NCBI RefSeq assembly: GCF_020166415.1 | Contig: NZ_JAIQXV010000020.1 | Location: 1-64,000, forward strand | DNA from: Deinococcus multiflagellatus | GTDB taxonomy: Bacteria; Deinococcota; Deinococci; Deinococcales; Deinococcaceae | Length of the DNA: 64,000 nt | Direction of reading: 5' to 3' | Shown here: piece by piece, positions 25,528 to 33,737 of the stretch | Position numbering within the stretch: position 1 is the stretch's first letter | How the letters are laid out: each line of letters opens with the position of its first letter | The notes under the pieces: generated by a model | Told to the model about the DNA's origin: nothing | What the model saw: the letters and a program-made list of their open reading frames with translations, nothing else | The model's database searches: none | Program-made: the position numbers and the translations under genes

Positions 25528-27256
25528 CACCTCCTTGGGGATCTGGAATGGTGGCGGCTGCCGCAGCCACCCAGTTCTGGGGGGCTTCCGGCTCGGTGGG
25601 GGGCGGCGCGAAGGCATAGATCAGGGCTTCGGCGTGGTTGGGCGACTTGCCCCCCTCGCCTTTCCGTGCGTCCCCGCCTTTCTTGTTCACGGTGAGCTTG
25701 TCGCTGGTGCCCACGCGGCTGTAGGTCGCCTGGGACAGTTGCGACATCAGGGTGTTCAGGTCCTCGCCGGCGGGCAGGTGCGCGAGGCTGATGCAGTCCT
25801 CGTCCAGGTGCGGGGCGCCCTGCTCCATCCGCTCCCAGGTGCGTTGGAAGCGCAGGCGAAGGCGCCACCAGCATTCGGTGGCGAAATTGGCGAAACGAAG
25901 ATTTGCGGGCGTCTGGGAGTCATCGTAGACCGTGCGGCTGGGCTTGCCGCCGTTGAAGACCCCCCGCACCTGGTAGGTCCGGTCGGTGCGGCGGGCGACC
26001 GTCGCGGCGATCGCGGCACCCACGCCGTTGCGGTCGTATTGCAGCAGATCCACGCCGTCGCGGGTGGCGAGTTCGTGCGTTTCCTGCGGCGCTTCCTCCG
26101 AGTTGAGCGCCTGCATGCGGGTGACGGCCGGGCCTGCGCGGCTGGCGTACGTGGTGGCGTCTGGTCCGGTGTCGCCCACGTCCAGGCCTGCTGTGAGGGG
26201 CAGGGTGCCCTCCAGCTTGAGCGCCCGCGCCGCCTGCACCCATGCGCCGAGAATGATCTGGTTTTTCGTCTCAGCGTCGTAGCTGATGTCGACTTCCTGT
26301 TCGAACAGCGCCTGATCGACGCTTTTGGATTTCTCGAACAGGTACCAGGGGTAGATGACTTCGGTGCCCTGGCTGTTCGCGGCGGGCACGTCCAGCGCGT
26401 AGTTCTTGTCCGGGTTGTCGCGCCAGTTGAAGGTGAATTTCTCCCACGGGTCGCCGGGAATCAGGTTGTGGGCGATGCGGGCGAACAGGTTGTTTCGCCC
26501 GTGGGGCGTGCCCCCATACACGATCACGTCGGTGTTCGCGGAGAGCGCGGCGTGCACGCTGTCGGCGCGGGGCACTTTGGAGTGCTCGTCCACGAAGTAG
26601 ATCGAGGAGCGCCCCCCGCGCCCGATGTTGTCCCCGCCCTCGCCCTTGATGCTGGCCCCGTTGGCCGGATTCAGCAGCAGGGCTTCCTTGCTGTGCAGCT
26701 TCTCCGAGAAGCCCTGGGGTCTGAGGAACGCGGGCAGGCGCCGGACGATGAAGCGGGCCTTCTCGAACAGGGTGTCGAGGTCCCCGCTCTTGTCCACCAG
26801 GTCCAGCTTGCGGCTGCCCAGGCCGCCACTGAAGCCCGCTTCGAACAGCCAGCAATGGATGTAGTAGCCGATCACGATCCAGGTCATGCCCTCGTCGCGG
26901 CTTTTCTCCACGAGGCCGTTCCTGCGGCGCCGGCGCAGGTCCTGCAGGAACCGGATGAAATCCACCTGCCGGGGGCGCAGGGTCAGGGGCAGCATGGCGG
27001 GCAGGCCCCGGCCCGGGTTGCGCGGCTCGTACAGCCACACCCAGTCGTTCAGGAACGTGACCGGGTCAATCCGGGCAGCGGCCAAGGCCACGACCCGGGC
27101 CTCGGCGTCCTCAATGCATTTCTGCAGGAGGCGCAACCGGCGCCGCCCTTCCGTTTCGAAGCGGCGTTTCACCCGCTCGCTGAAGGCCATCACGGCCTCT
27201 TCAATCAGGACTTTGCGCTGGGCCAGGGCGCTGAGGTTCGGGCCGGGCGCGGTCAC
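25499..27256 (-). CDS. terL: Terminase large subunit
   Basis: 585 residues. The ATPase half has a Walker A-like VEKSRDEGMTW (about residue 117) and a Walker B SIYFVDEHSKV (about 221) with catalytic Glu. The RNase H-like nuclease half shows Asp motifs LDVGDTGPDATTY, a YDRNGVGA segment and a C-terminal SPNHAEALIYAF acidic site. It drives DNA packaging into the portal. Starts in an overlap with the small terminase gene. Confidence 0.92.
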   Translation of the reverse strand: MTAPGPNLSALAQRKVLIEEAVMAFSERVKRRFETEGRRRLRLLQKCIEDAEARVVALAAARIDPVTFLNDWVWLYEPRNPGRGLPAMLPLTLRPRQVDFIRFLQDLRRRRRNGLVEKSRDEGMTWIVIGYYIHCWLFEAGFSGGLGSRKLDLVDKSGDLDTLFEKARFIVRRLPAFLRPQGFSEKLHSKEALLLNPANGASIKGEGGDNIGRGGRSSIYFVDEHSKVPRADSVHAALSANTDVIVYGGTPHGRNNLFARIAHNLIPGDPWEKFTFNWRDNPDKNYALDVPAANSQGTEVIYPWYLFEKSKSVDQALFEQEVDISYDAETKNQIILGAWVQAARALKLEGTLPLTAGLDVGDTGPDATTYASRAGPAVTRMQALNSEEAPQETHELATRDGVDLLQYDRNGVGAAIAATVARRTDRTYQVRGVFNGGKPSRTVYDDSQTPANLRFANFATECWWRLRLRFQRTWERMEQGAPHLDEDCISLAHLPAGEDLNTLMSQLSQATYSRVGTSDKLTVNKKGGDARKGEGGKSPNHAEALIYAFAPPPTEPEAPQNWVAAAAATIPDPQGGDDYELDSWS

Positions 27257-28224
27257 TTCACCTGCTCCAGCAACTTCGCGTACTCCTGCGCGATCTGCTC
27301 ACCCGTGGCCTTGTCCGCGTTGAACGTGGTCTGATTCTGGATCGGCCCGCCATCCGGCCCGGTGTGAATGTGGTGCTCACTGAACAGGCCCAGCGAACTG
27401 CCGGCCAGTTTGACCACGTCCAGCAGGCTGATCAGCTCCACGTTCCGGCCGTGCGCCGTGGTCTTCACCGCACTGATGAACTTGTGCTTCCCCGCCCGCT
27501 GCACCTTGTCCAGGTCGATGTAGGGCGTGGGCTTCAGGCGGGTACGCGGTTCCAGCACCGTGACGTCCGGGTTCTTGCGCACCTGAATGGCCAGCGTCGT
27601 TTCCCGCCGGCGCAACTGGGCCACCTCGCGCTCTAGGGTGGCGCGCTCCACCTCATAGGGGTCGGGCTCGTCCGGCTGCCCCCGCTTTTTCTTCGGCACC
27701 GGAGGTAAGGCGCGCAGCATGTCCTCTGCCGCTTCCAGTTCCGCCCGGACGTCGGCCAGGACGGTGCTGGCCAGCACCTCCTCCCAGTCCGTCACCTTCT
27801 CGTTCACGTAGGAGGTGACCTCGCCCGGGTCGAATTCCAGCATCTCGTGAATGGCGGCCTGGAGGCTCTCGCGCGTGTATCCGCGCGCAATCCAGCCCGC
27901 CCGGATTGCCTCGCTGACGTGAACACGGGTTAACAGGCGGCTTCCCTGCTCCTTGGCGGTGCGCTCGCTGTAGCCGGCGTCTTTCGCCGCTTCCGTGTTG
28001 TTTTTGAAGTCCAGTTTCGCCATGACGAACCGGCGCTCCTGGGGGGAGCAGCGCTCGTACTTCGCCATGAAGTCCTGGGCGGCAGGGGTCAGCTCAGGCG
28101 GCGCGGGCGGGGGCGCCGCTTCCACCTGAGGTTGCTTTGCCTTGGCGGACGCCTGGACCTTCTTATCTGCAGGTTTGGTGCTACCCCGCTTGGACGAAGC
28201 AGGGGACTTGGCCGCACGGGGCAT
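27253..28224 (-). CDS. Terminase small subunit (Terminase_2-like)
   Basis: 323 residues; a basic Ala/Lys/Pro N-tail (about 1-50), then the DNA-binding core (ERRFVMAKLDFKNNTEAAKD, AGYSERTAKEQGSRLLTRVH) typical of Terminase_2 small subunits. The C-terminal half is helical with an acidic coiled region, an oligomerisation-type layout. Overlaps the large subunit start by four bases (ATGA). It binds the packaging site and feeds DNA to the large subunit. Confidence 0.8.
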   Translation of the reverse strand: MPRAAKSPASSKRGSTKPADKKVQASAKAKQPQVEAAPPPAPPELTPAAQDFMAKYERCSPQERRFVMAKLDFKNNTEAAKDAGYSERTAKEQGSRLLTRVHVSEAIRAGWIARGYTRESLQAAIHEMLEFDPGEVTSYVNEKVTDWEEVLASTVLADVRAELEAAEDMLRALPPVPKKKRGQPDEPDPYEVERATLEREVAQLRRRETTLAIQVRKNPDVTVLEPRTRLKPTPYIDLDKVQRAGKHKFISAVKTTAHGRNVELISLLDVVKLAGSSLGLFSEHHIHTGPDGGPIQNQTTFNADKATGEQIAQEYAKLLEQVK

Positions 28225-28255
28225 GATTCACCTCCTGGGGTGACGTGGAGTGAGG

Positions 28256-28639
28256 TTAGAGACCGAAGTACAGGCGGTACTTCACGCCAGAAGTCGCCAA
28301 GATGGCCTGCAACCGGGCCTCTCCATCCCGGGCAAAAGGCCGACCCACCCGGTGAATCACCAAGGTGTGCCTCAGGCCACGCAGGTCCTCTGGCGAGGTC
28401 ACGATGACAATGCCAACCGGGCTGATGCCTGCCGCGTCCAGGGCGGAGAGCGCGTCATCGCGCCGGGGGCACAGCACCACGATCTGTTCCCCAAAAGTCT
28501 TGAGGATGCGCTCAGCCGCAGAGGGCTGGTCATCGTGGTGGCCAGAGGGGACCGCTGGCGGCACCAGAGGAGCTGCAGGGGTCTGGGGGAGCGGTGGGGA
28601 GAGGCGCTGGCGCAGGAGCTGAAACAGAGCTCGGATCAT
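28256..28639 (-). CDS. Alpha/beta protein of unknown function
   Basis: 127 residues from an ATG preceded by AAGGAGG. After a Pro-rich N-terminus, alternating strands and helices (GEQIVVLCPRRDDALSALDA, VGIVIVTSPEDLRG) look Rossmann-like, without a nucleotide-binding glycine motif. Lies between two small-terminase-like genes. Function unknown. Confidence 0.55.
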   Translation of the reverse strand: MIRALFQLLRQRLSPPLPQTPAAPLVPPAVPSGHHDDQPSAAERILKTFGEQIVVLCPRRDDALSALDAAGISPVGIVIVTSPEDLRGLRHTLVIHRVGRPFARDGEARLQAILATSGVKYRLYFGL

Positions 28640-29085
28640 GGTTCCTCCTTGATGAGGCGGTCGTAGGCCGCCATGACGTCCTCGTAGGGCGCGTCGGGGG
28701 GCAGGTGGGTGGGGGCGGGTGGGTGCAACGGTGCACCGTCTTTGCCCGTGACCTCCACGCGCTGGCGGCCCCAGCGGTCGGGGTGGCGCCGTTCCAGGTA
28801 CCAGGCATCCGCCCGCCAGTTGCCCTTCTGGCCGGACAGGCGAATGCGGGCCACGCTTTCGATCTCGGCGCTGGCCTGGGCGTCCAGGACCGCCGCGCGG
28901 AACTCGCGGTAGATCTCGTTGGCGGCGCCCCCCTGCTGGCCGCGCTTCTGCCACTCGTAGTAGGTGTCGGGGTTGATCCCGACGTAGTCGCAGCAGGTCT
29001 CGACGCAGTTGCCGGCGCGCACCGCGCGGATGAATTTCTCCTGCAGGGCGGGGGTGAGTTTGGTTTTCCGCCCGCGTAGGGCCAT
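28636..29085 (-). CDS. HTH protein, terminase-small-subunit-like
   Basis: 149 residues from MALRGRKTKLT, with GAGGTG upstream. It shows the well-known phage pattern TKLTPALQEKFIRAVRAGN ... CCDYVGINPDTYYEWQKRG with the ending AWYLERRHPDRWGR, annotated in many phages as a small terminase or transposase-type HTH protein. It lies three genes upstream of the large terminase. With the other small subunit at 27253, this phage has two candidates; one may be a DNA-recognition partner. Confidence 0.7.
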   Translation of the reverse strand: MALRGRKTKLTPALQEKFIRAVRAGNCVETCCDYVGINPDTYYEWQKRGQQGGAANEIYREFRAAVLDAQASAEIESVARIRLSGQKGNWRADAWYLERRHPDRWGRQRVEVTGKDGAPLHPPAPTHLPPDAPYEDVMAAYDRLIKEEP

Positions 29086-29113
29086 AGGGGTCACCTCTCA
29101 GGGGAACAGGGGC

Positions 29114-29142
29114 GCGGCCCGCGCTCGGGGGAGGCGGGCCGC
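29114..29142 (-). terminator. GC hairpin after small gene, before HTH protein
   Basis: Perfect 9-bp stem (GCGGCCCGC pairs with GCGGGCCGC) with an 11-base loop. No T run follows on the minus strand, so it is an attenuator or processing hairpin at best. Similar hairpins recur in gaps of this operon. Confidence 0.4.
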
Positions 29143-29155
29143 TGGGGAAGGGGGA

Positions 29156-29452
29156 TCAGGGCGGGGCTTTAGGGCGGGGCCGCCACTCCACGAGGCGGTG
29201 CTGCGCCGCCGCCGCCACGAAGGCCTGGGCGCCCACCTCATAGGCCCGCCAGCCGGGCTGGTCCGGGGTGGGGCCGAGGTGCCGCGCGTAAAGGCCGCCC
29301 GGGGCGATCTCGCGGCGGCCGGAGCGGGGCGCAGGGCCAGACCAGTGAATCACCACGGTGGCGCCCGGCCCCTCGCGCCGGATCAGGGCCTCGCACTGCA
29401 GCACGAACGCCGCCAGATCTGTAAAGCGTCCAGGGAGCACTTTTCGGCCCAC
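29156..29452 (-). CDS. Small hypothetical protein
   Basis: 98 residues from a GTG with GGAGG seven bases upstream and four bases after the methyltransferase stop. Mixed alpha/beta (TDLAAFVLQCEALIRREGPG, ATVVIHWSGPAP). I do not recognise it. Genes beside modification enzymes sometimes encode inhibitors or accessory factors, but nothing here shows that. Confidence 0.5.
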   Translation of the reverse strand: MGRKVLPGRFTDLAAFVLQCEALIRREGPGATVVIHWSGPAPRSGRREIAPGGLYARHLGPTPDQPGWRAYEVGAQAFVAAAAQHRLVEWRPRPKAPP

Positions 29453-29456
29453 GCCA

Positions 29457-30542
29457 CTACCTCCGGAGGATGGTGCCTCGGATGTGCTGCGCGATTGCGC
29501 GGGTCATGAGGGGCGGCACGCTGTTGCCGATACCGTTCCAGGCGGCAATGAAGTCGTCCACCTCATCGCCGGCACGGGCGAACTGGTAGGCGTCGGGGAA
29601 GCTCCCCAGGCGCTTGAGTTCGGGGATGGTCATCAGGCGCGGCCAGCGCCAGTGGTACAGCCCGGCGTTCGCGCGGCCGTCGCACGTCACGCCCACGGTC
29701 TTGAGGATCGTCGGACTGGGCCGGTCCGGCGAGATCTTCATGTGGCTGAACAGGTGCCCCTTCGGGTGAATCGCCTTGAACGACTGCCCCGGCTTGATGC
29801 GCGCCCAGACGGGAATCCAGTGGTCCTGCAGCTTCATGCCTTGTGGTGTGTTGGAGAGGCCGTACAGGGCGTCGCGCACCGTGACCGGCCGCGTCTGCGG
29901 GCGCGGCAGGGTGGGCTGCAGGCCCAGGTCCTCCCGCACGCCGATGACGATCAGGCGGCCGCGAGCCTGGGGCACGCCGAGCTGCGAGGCCACAAGGATG
30001 CCACTCACGGTGCGGTACCCGGGCCCCGCCGCGCGCAGGGCGGCGAGCGCCTCACCGTAGATCTGCCGCATCGGCCCGGCCACCATGCCCCGCACGTTTT
30101 CCATCACGAAGGTCCGGGGCGCCAGGCCGTCCACCAGCCGCACGAACTGGCGGAACAGCTGGTTACGGGGGTCGTCCAGCTGACGCTGGCCCATCGTGGA
30201 AAAGCCCTGGCAGGGCGGCGAGCCGTCGAACAGGTCGAGTTCGCCCGGCGCCAGGCCGGTGCGGCGCAACACCTCGGCCACGCTCAGCTGCGCGATGTCG
30301 CCGTGGTACACATCCAGGTGCGGGTAGTTCAGGCGCAGGGTGTCGGCGGCGTGCGCGTCCCACTCCACGGCGAGCAACTCGCGGTACCCGGCCATGTGGT
30401 AGCCGGTGCTGCTCCCTCCACGTCCAGCAAACGTGCTGATGACCGTCGGGGCGTCCGGCGCCCGGGGGGCCAGCGCGGCCTGCCAGGCCTGCTCGAGCAG
30501 CCCCGGGTAGGCTGGCACGTGAAGGAAGCTGGGGCGCGTCAT
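29457..30542 (-). CDS. C5-cytosine DNA methyltransferase
   Basis: 361 residues from the ATG that overlaps the previous stop (ATGA). Motifs in order: I FAGRGGSSTGYHMAGY, IV DGSPPCQGFS with the catalytic Cys, VI ENVRGMV, VIII QARGRLIVIG, IX SPTIL, X GNSVPP. It transfers methyl groups from SAM to cytosine. No cognate endonuclease is obvious nearby, so it is probably an orphan that protects phage DNA from host restriction or marks packaging or origin sites. Confidence 0.9.
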   Translation of the reverse strand: MTRPSFLHVPAYPGLLEQAWQAALAPRAPDAPTVISTFAGRGGSSTGYHMAGYRELLAVEWDAHAADTLRLNYPHLDVYHGDIAQLSVAEVLRRTGLAPGELDLFDGSPPCQGFSTMGQRQLDDPRNQLFRQFVRLVDGLAPRTFVMENVRGMVAGPMRQIYGEALAALRAAGPGYRTVSGILVASQLGVPQARGRLIVIGVREDLGLQPTLPRPQTRPVTVRDALYGLSNTPQGMKLQDHWIPVWARIKPGQSFKAIHPKGHLFSHMKISPDRPSPTILKTVGVTCDGRANAGLYHWRWPRLMTIPELKRLGSFPDAYQFARAGDEVDDFIAAWNGIGNSVPPLMTRAIAQHIRGTILRR

Positions 30543-31219
30543 GCCTGGATCTGTCCCTGGCAGTGCGGGCAGATGATCAGGCGCGTGCCGGCCGGCGCTT
30601 CGGGCAGGGGCGCGGGAACGTGCTGGCCGGGTGAACTGGCGACGCTGGCCGCAGCGGCGGGCGCGGGGCCAGTGGAGGCCTGCGGGGGCACGGCCCCGGG
30701 TGGGGGCAGCACGGGGTCCGGCACCTCGTGGAACGAGGCGGGCAGCTCGCCCCCCACCTTCGCGGTCAGGGCTTCGAGGTCCTGGGGCGTGAAACCCGTA
30801 CCGTACAGGGTGGGGTCGATGGCGCTCAGCTCGGAGAGCACGTCCAGCAGCAGGGCGTCGTCCCAGGCGCCGAGTTCGCGGGTCCGGGTCTCGGCCAGGG
30901 CGTAGCCCTCCACCGCGCCCGGGGCCAGCTTGACGTGCACGCAGGTGACGTACCACTCTTCACCGCGCACCGTCACGTTGGCCGGCGCTGGGCCCCCGTC
31001 CGCCTGCAGGATCAGCAGCGAGGCCAGCACGCCGTGGCCCGACGCGATCCGGTCGGACGTGACGTCAATCAGGATGGGGTCGTTGTATCCGTATTTTCCG
31101 AGAGAGGCCGCGATGGCCTCCAGATCGTGCCGGCGCGGGTTGCGGTCCCACGCAAGGGTGACGAGGTGGCTCAGGGGGTGCTCGGCCAGCGCGTGGCTGA
31201 TGACTTTGGGTGCGTTCAT
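30539..31219 (-). CDS. ParB-like nuclease domain protein with Zn-ribbon tail
   Basis: 226 residues, starting in an ATGA overlap. The ParB N-terminal fold is seen at DRNPRRHDLEAIAASLGKYG, then the GHG motif (IASGHG), as in the ParB/Srx domain. A Pro/Ala linker follows, then a C-terminal CPHCQ half-ribbon. It lies between a ParB-methyltransferase fusion and the C5 methylase, a recurrent pairing in phage genomes. Whether it binds DNA, cuts or hydrolyses NTP cannot be told from sequence. Confidence 0.75.
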   Translation of the reverse strand: MNAPKVISHALAEHPLSHLVTLAWDRNPRRHDLEAIAASLGKYGYNDPILIDVTSDRIASGHGVLASLLILQADGGPAPANVTVRGEEWYVTCVHVKLAPGAVEGYALAETRTRELGAWDDALLLDVLSELSAIDPTLYGTGFTPQDLEALTAKVGGELPASFHEVPDPVLPPPGAVPPQASTGPAPAAAASVASSPGQHVPAPLPEAPAGTRLIICPHCQGQIQA

Positions 31220-32544
31220 GCGGCCACCTCCCGGGCAACCTCGTGGAATGTTGCGCCGTCCTGGCGCGTGGCGACCATCCCCGTCGCCTCCTGCGCGCGG
31301 CGGATGATCTGGTCGACGTACTGCGGGTCCAACTCATTCAAGGCCGCGACCCGGCCGCCCTGGTGCGCGGCGATCAGGGTGGTGCCTGAGCCCCCGAACG
31401 GGTCCAGGACGAGTTCACCGGGTCGGCTGGAGTTCAGCATGAGACGCCGCACGAGCCGGACCGGCTTCATGGTGGGGTGCAGGTCGTTCCGGTTCGGCTT
31501 CTGCTCGTAGATCACGGTGCTGCCATCACGAATGGCTTGCAGCAGCTCCAGGAGCTGGGCTTTGCTCAGGCTGGCCAGGTCCACACTGTCATCGATCACC
31601 GTGGTGTTCGTGAAGTCCTGGGCGAAGTAGTGCCCCGCGCCGGGCCGCCAGCCGTACAGCATGGGCTCGTGCCGCCAGTTGTAGTCCTGTCGGCCCATCA
31701 CCGCCGCGTTTTTCACCCACACCACGGTCTGGCTGTATTTGAACCCGGCGGCGCGGAACGAGGCGTGGAAGGTCTCGCACTCCAGCTCGGCGTAGGCCAC
31801 GTAGATGCATCCGCCCGGCTTGACCGCCTGAATCATGGAGGCCATCGACGCATTCATGAACGAGCGGAACTGCTCGGGCGTCATGGCGTCGTTCTCGATT
31901 TTCAGGCGGTCCTTGGTTTTGCCCTCGTAGTTCACGTTGTAGGGCGGGTCGGTCCAGATCAGGTCCGCCTGCCGGTCGCCCAGCACGCGCCGCAGCTGGG
32001 CGGGGTCGGTGCTGTCCCCGCAGCCCACGCGGTGCTCCCCGATCGTCCACAGGTCGCCGGGCTGGGCGATGGTGCGCGCCTGCAGGGTGGGCACGTCGTC
32101 CTCGTCGGTGAGGAGTTCGCGCTTCACCTCGCCGTCCAGTTCGGCAATTAAGGCCTGCAGGTCGACGGCGGTGTACCCAGTGCCGTCCAGGCGCCCGGCG
32201 CCGGCGAGGTGCTCCAGCAGCTGGCGCAGGGCCTCCGGGTCGCGCGTGGCCAGTTCCGCGTAGCGGTTGTCCGCCAGCAGGATCACGCGGGCCTGATCGT
32301 CGTCCACGTCGACCCAGAACACGGGCACGTGCGTCAGGCCAGCGAGCTGCGCGCCTTTCCAGCGGTGCTCGCCAACCAGGATGCGGTTCGTGCCGCGCTG
32401 CGCGGTCACGGTGCCCCACCAGCCGCTCTGACGAATGGAATGGGCGATGTCCTCAGGGCGGCCGCGGTTTGGGTTCTCCGGGTGGGGGCGCAGCTGGTCG
32501 AGTTCCACCAGTTCGACCTGATCATTGAGCAGGCGTGGGGTCAG
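31216..32544 (-). CDS. ParB-domain fused to beta-class DNA methyltransferase
   Basis: 442 residues if translation starts at CTG 32544. GGAGG lies exactly six bases upstream, and no in-frame ATG/GTG/TTG follows at suitable distance. ATG 32586 or 32640 would put a terminator inside the coding sequence. N-terminal ParB domain (DQLRPHPENPNRGRPEDIAH, GEHRWKGAQLAG), then methyltransferase motif IV DPPY and motif I DPFGGSGTT in beta order, giving N6-adenine or N4-cytosine methylation. First gene of the late operon; the ParB part may target the enzyme. Confidence 0.85.
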   Translation of the reverse strand: MTPRLLNDQVELVELDQLRPHPENPNRGRPEDIAHSIRQSGWWGTVTAQRGTNRILVGEHRWKGAQLAGLTHVPVFWVDVDDDQARVILLADNRYAELATRDPEALRQLLEHLAGAGRLDGTGYTAVDLQALIAELDGEVKRELLTDEDDVPTLQARTIAQPGDLWTIGEHRVGCGDSTDPAQLRRVLGDRQADLIWTDPPYNVNYEGKTKDRLKIENDAMTPEQFRSFMNASMASMIQAVKPGGCIYVAYAELECETFHASFRAAGFKYSQTVVWVKNAAVMGRQDYNWRHEPMLYGWRPGAGHYFAQDFTNTTVIDDSVDLASLSKAQLLELLQAIRDGSTVIYEQKPNRNDLHPTMKPVRLVRRLMLNSSRPGELVLDPFGGSGTTLIAAHQGGRVAALNELDPQYVDQIIRRAQEATGMVATRQDGATFHEVAREVAA

Positions 32545-32550
32545 AAGAGG

Positions 32551-32555
32551 CCTCC
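32551..32555 (-). promoter_or_regulatory. Ribosome site that points to a CTG start
   Basis: GGAGG six bases upstream of CTG 32544, directly after the T tail of a terminator (GTTTCTTTT then GGAGG). It decides the start of the methyltransferase fusion gene and shows the same terminator-to-ribosome-site join as at the tape measure. Confidence 0.6.
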
Positions 32556-32584
32556 AAAAGAAACGCCCCGGGGAAGGCCGGGGC
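32556..32584 (-). terminator. Second of two tandem terminators before the late operon
   Basis: 7-bp stem (GCCCCGG pairs with CCGGGGC), 6-base loop, followed on the minus strand by GTTTCTTTT. It stands directly before the first late gene's ribosome site. Confidence 0.65.
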
Positions 32585-32605
32585 ATGAGTGGTGTGTTGG
32601 GGCGC

Positions 32606-32633
32606 ACAACAAAACGGCGCTTTTTCAGCGCCG
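32606..32633 (-). terminator. First of two tandem terminators before the late operon
   Basis: 6-bp stem (CGGCGC pairs with GCGCCG), 7-base loop, followed on the minus strand by TTTTGTTG. It lies about 40 bases downstream of the predicted late promoter's start site, as lambda tR' does downstream of pR'. Confidence 0.75.
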
Positions 32634-32667
32634 GTAGCATTTAAAACAGGTTGTGCACAGTAAGAAA

Positions 32668-32696
32668 AAAATAGGCGATTGTACGCGGGCTGTCAA
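32668..32696 (-). promoter_or_regulatory. Sigma70-like late promoter
   Basis: Consensus -35 TTGACA at 32696-32691, 17-base spacer, -10 TATTTT at 32673-32668, followed by a T-rich start region. It lies between the end of the upstream gene and the two tandem terminators, so its transcript must pass both to reach the late genes. It is the best promoter by eye in the leftward half. Confidence 0.7.
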
Positions 32697-32702
32697 CGGG
32701 CC

Positions 32703-33737
32703 TCACTCCAAGATCTCATCGTCCAGGTCAGGCGGGGAGAGAGCATCGGCCACCCATTCCGGTTCGTCGTCCAATTCGAAGGCCAGGTCCTGGTCGCGCG
32801 AGGCGGGCTGTACAGGGGTCAGCACGCGCCGGAGCGCTTCCAGCGCCAGCACGGCACGCGGGTACCGCTGCCGGATGTGGCGACGCAGGGTGAGCTTGCC
32901 ACTCTCGCTGTACCAGACCAGTTCCAGTGGATCGGGCGCCTGCCCCGGCTTGCCGGACTCGAAGCGCGTAAGCAGATCCAGCAATTGCCGCCAGCCGTCC
33001 GGCCCCACGGGCAGGCCACTGGCCCGCTCAATGTCCGGCCCGTTGAGCAGGGCCAGGGTATGGCTGCCCTGCTGGATTTCCGCTTCATCGCCACGGCGTT
33101 CCCGCCCTTCCGGGAGCGTGAGGGCCGTGCCCCAGACCGCGAGGAAGGGGAAGGTGAAGCGGCGGCGCACCGGGCCTGCATCTGGCTGCGCAGGGTCCGG
33201 CACCGCCAGTTCCACCCAGAAGCACTCACCGTTGTGCCAGCGGCCAGTTTTCACGTCTGCCGTGCGGCGCCGGGCCACGGTGCGGGCGTGCGCCTGGTAG
33301 GCAGCGTGCAGGGCCAGGGCGCGCTCGGCGAGGCGGCGACTGTCCGCCACCAGCCCCTGACTGAGGGCGGTGCAGGCCTGCACCGCGACGCTGTAACTGG
33401 CTTGATACGCCTCAACCATCTGGGCGCTGGGCGCGTCCGGGGCGCGGTCGACGGGCCGTCTGGCGGTGCGGTCCCGGTACACCTGGCCGGTCATAAGGGC
33501 GCGCGCGATCAGGTTGTGCGCCTCGCGGTGCTCGGGCAGGGGCCGGAGTTCCGCCAGGCCCCACTGACCCCGTGCGGAGCGGGTCAGGGTCAGTGGGCTG
33601 CGCTGCTCGCACGGGCACACCAGAACCTGCGCGGCGCGCGAGGCGTCCACTGGGACCTCACGCGGCCCGCAACACCCCTTGACCGGGCAGGGGAGCACTT
33701 TGGGCACAGGTACGCGGGCGCGCGGGCCCTCACTCAT
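32703..33737 (-). CDS. Protein of unknown function with N-terminal Cys cluster
   Basis: 344 residues from the ATG of MSEGPRARVPVPKVLPCPVK, overlapping the previous gene's end by eight bases. An N-terminal Cys cluster (PCPVKGCCG ... VLVCPCEQ) suggests a zinc-binding knuckle. A long, basic helical middle (VADSRRLAERALALHAAYQA) and a C-terminal half with a folded domain (RHIRQRYPRAVLALEALRRV) follow. The acidic tail ends just before the late promoter. Family not recognised. Confidence 0.65.
   Translation of the reverse strand: MSEGPRARVPVPKVLPCPVKGCCGPREVPVDASRAAQVLVCPCEQRSPLTLTRSARGQWGLAELRPLPEHREAHNLIARALMTGQVYRDRTARRPVDRAPDAPSAQMVEAYQASYSVAVQACTALSQGLVADSRRLAERALALHAAYQAHARTVARRRTADVKTGRWHNGECFWVELAVPDPAQPDAGPVRRRFTFPFLAVWGTALTLPEGRERRGDEAEIQQGSHTLALLNGPDIERASGLPVGPDGWRQLLDLLTRFESGKPGQAPDPLELVWYSESGKLTLRRHIRQRYPRAVLALEALRRVLTPVQPASRDQDLAFELDDEPEWVADALSPPDLDDEILE

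Noticed and set aside
25382..27334. 650-codon plus-strand open frame opposite the large terminase
   Set aside because: The minus strand has Walker and nuclease motifs; the plus frame is Val/Gly/Arg-biased noise.
29358..30905. 515-codon plus-strand open frame opposite the C5 methyltransferase
   Set aside because: Antisense of a gene with all canonical methyltransferase motifs.
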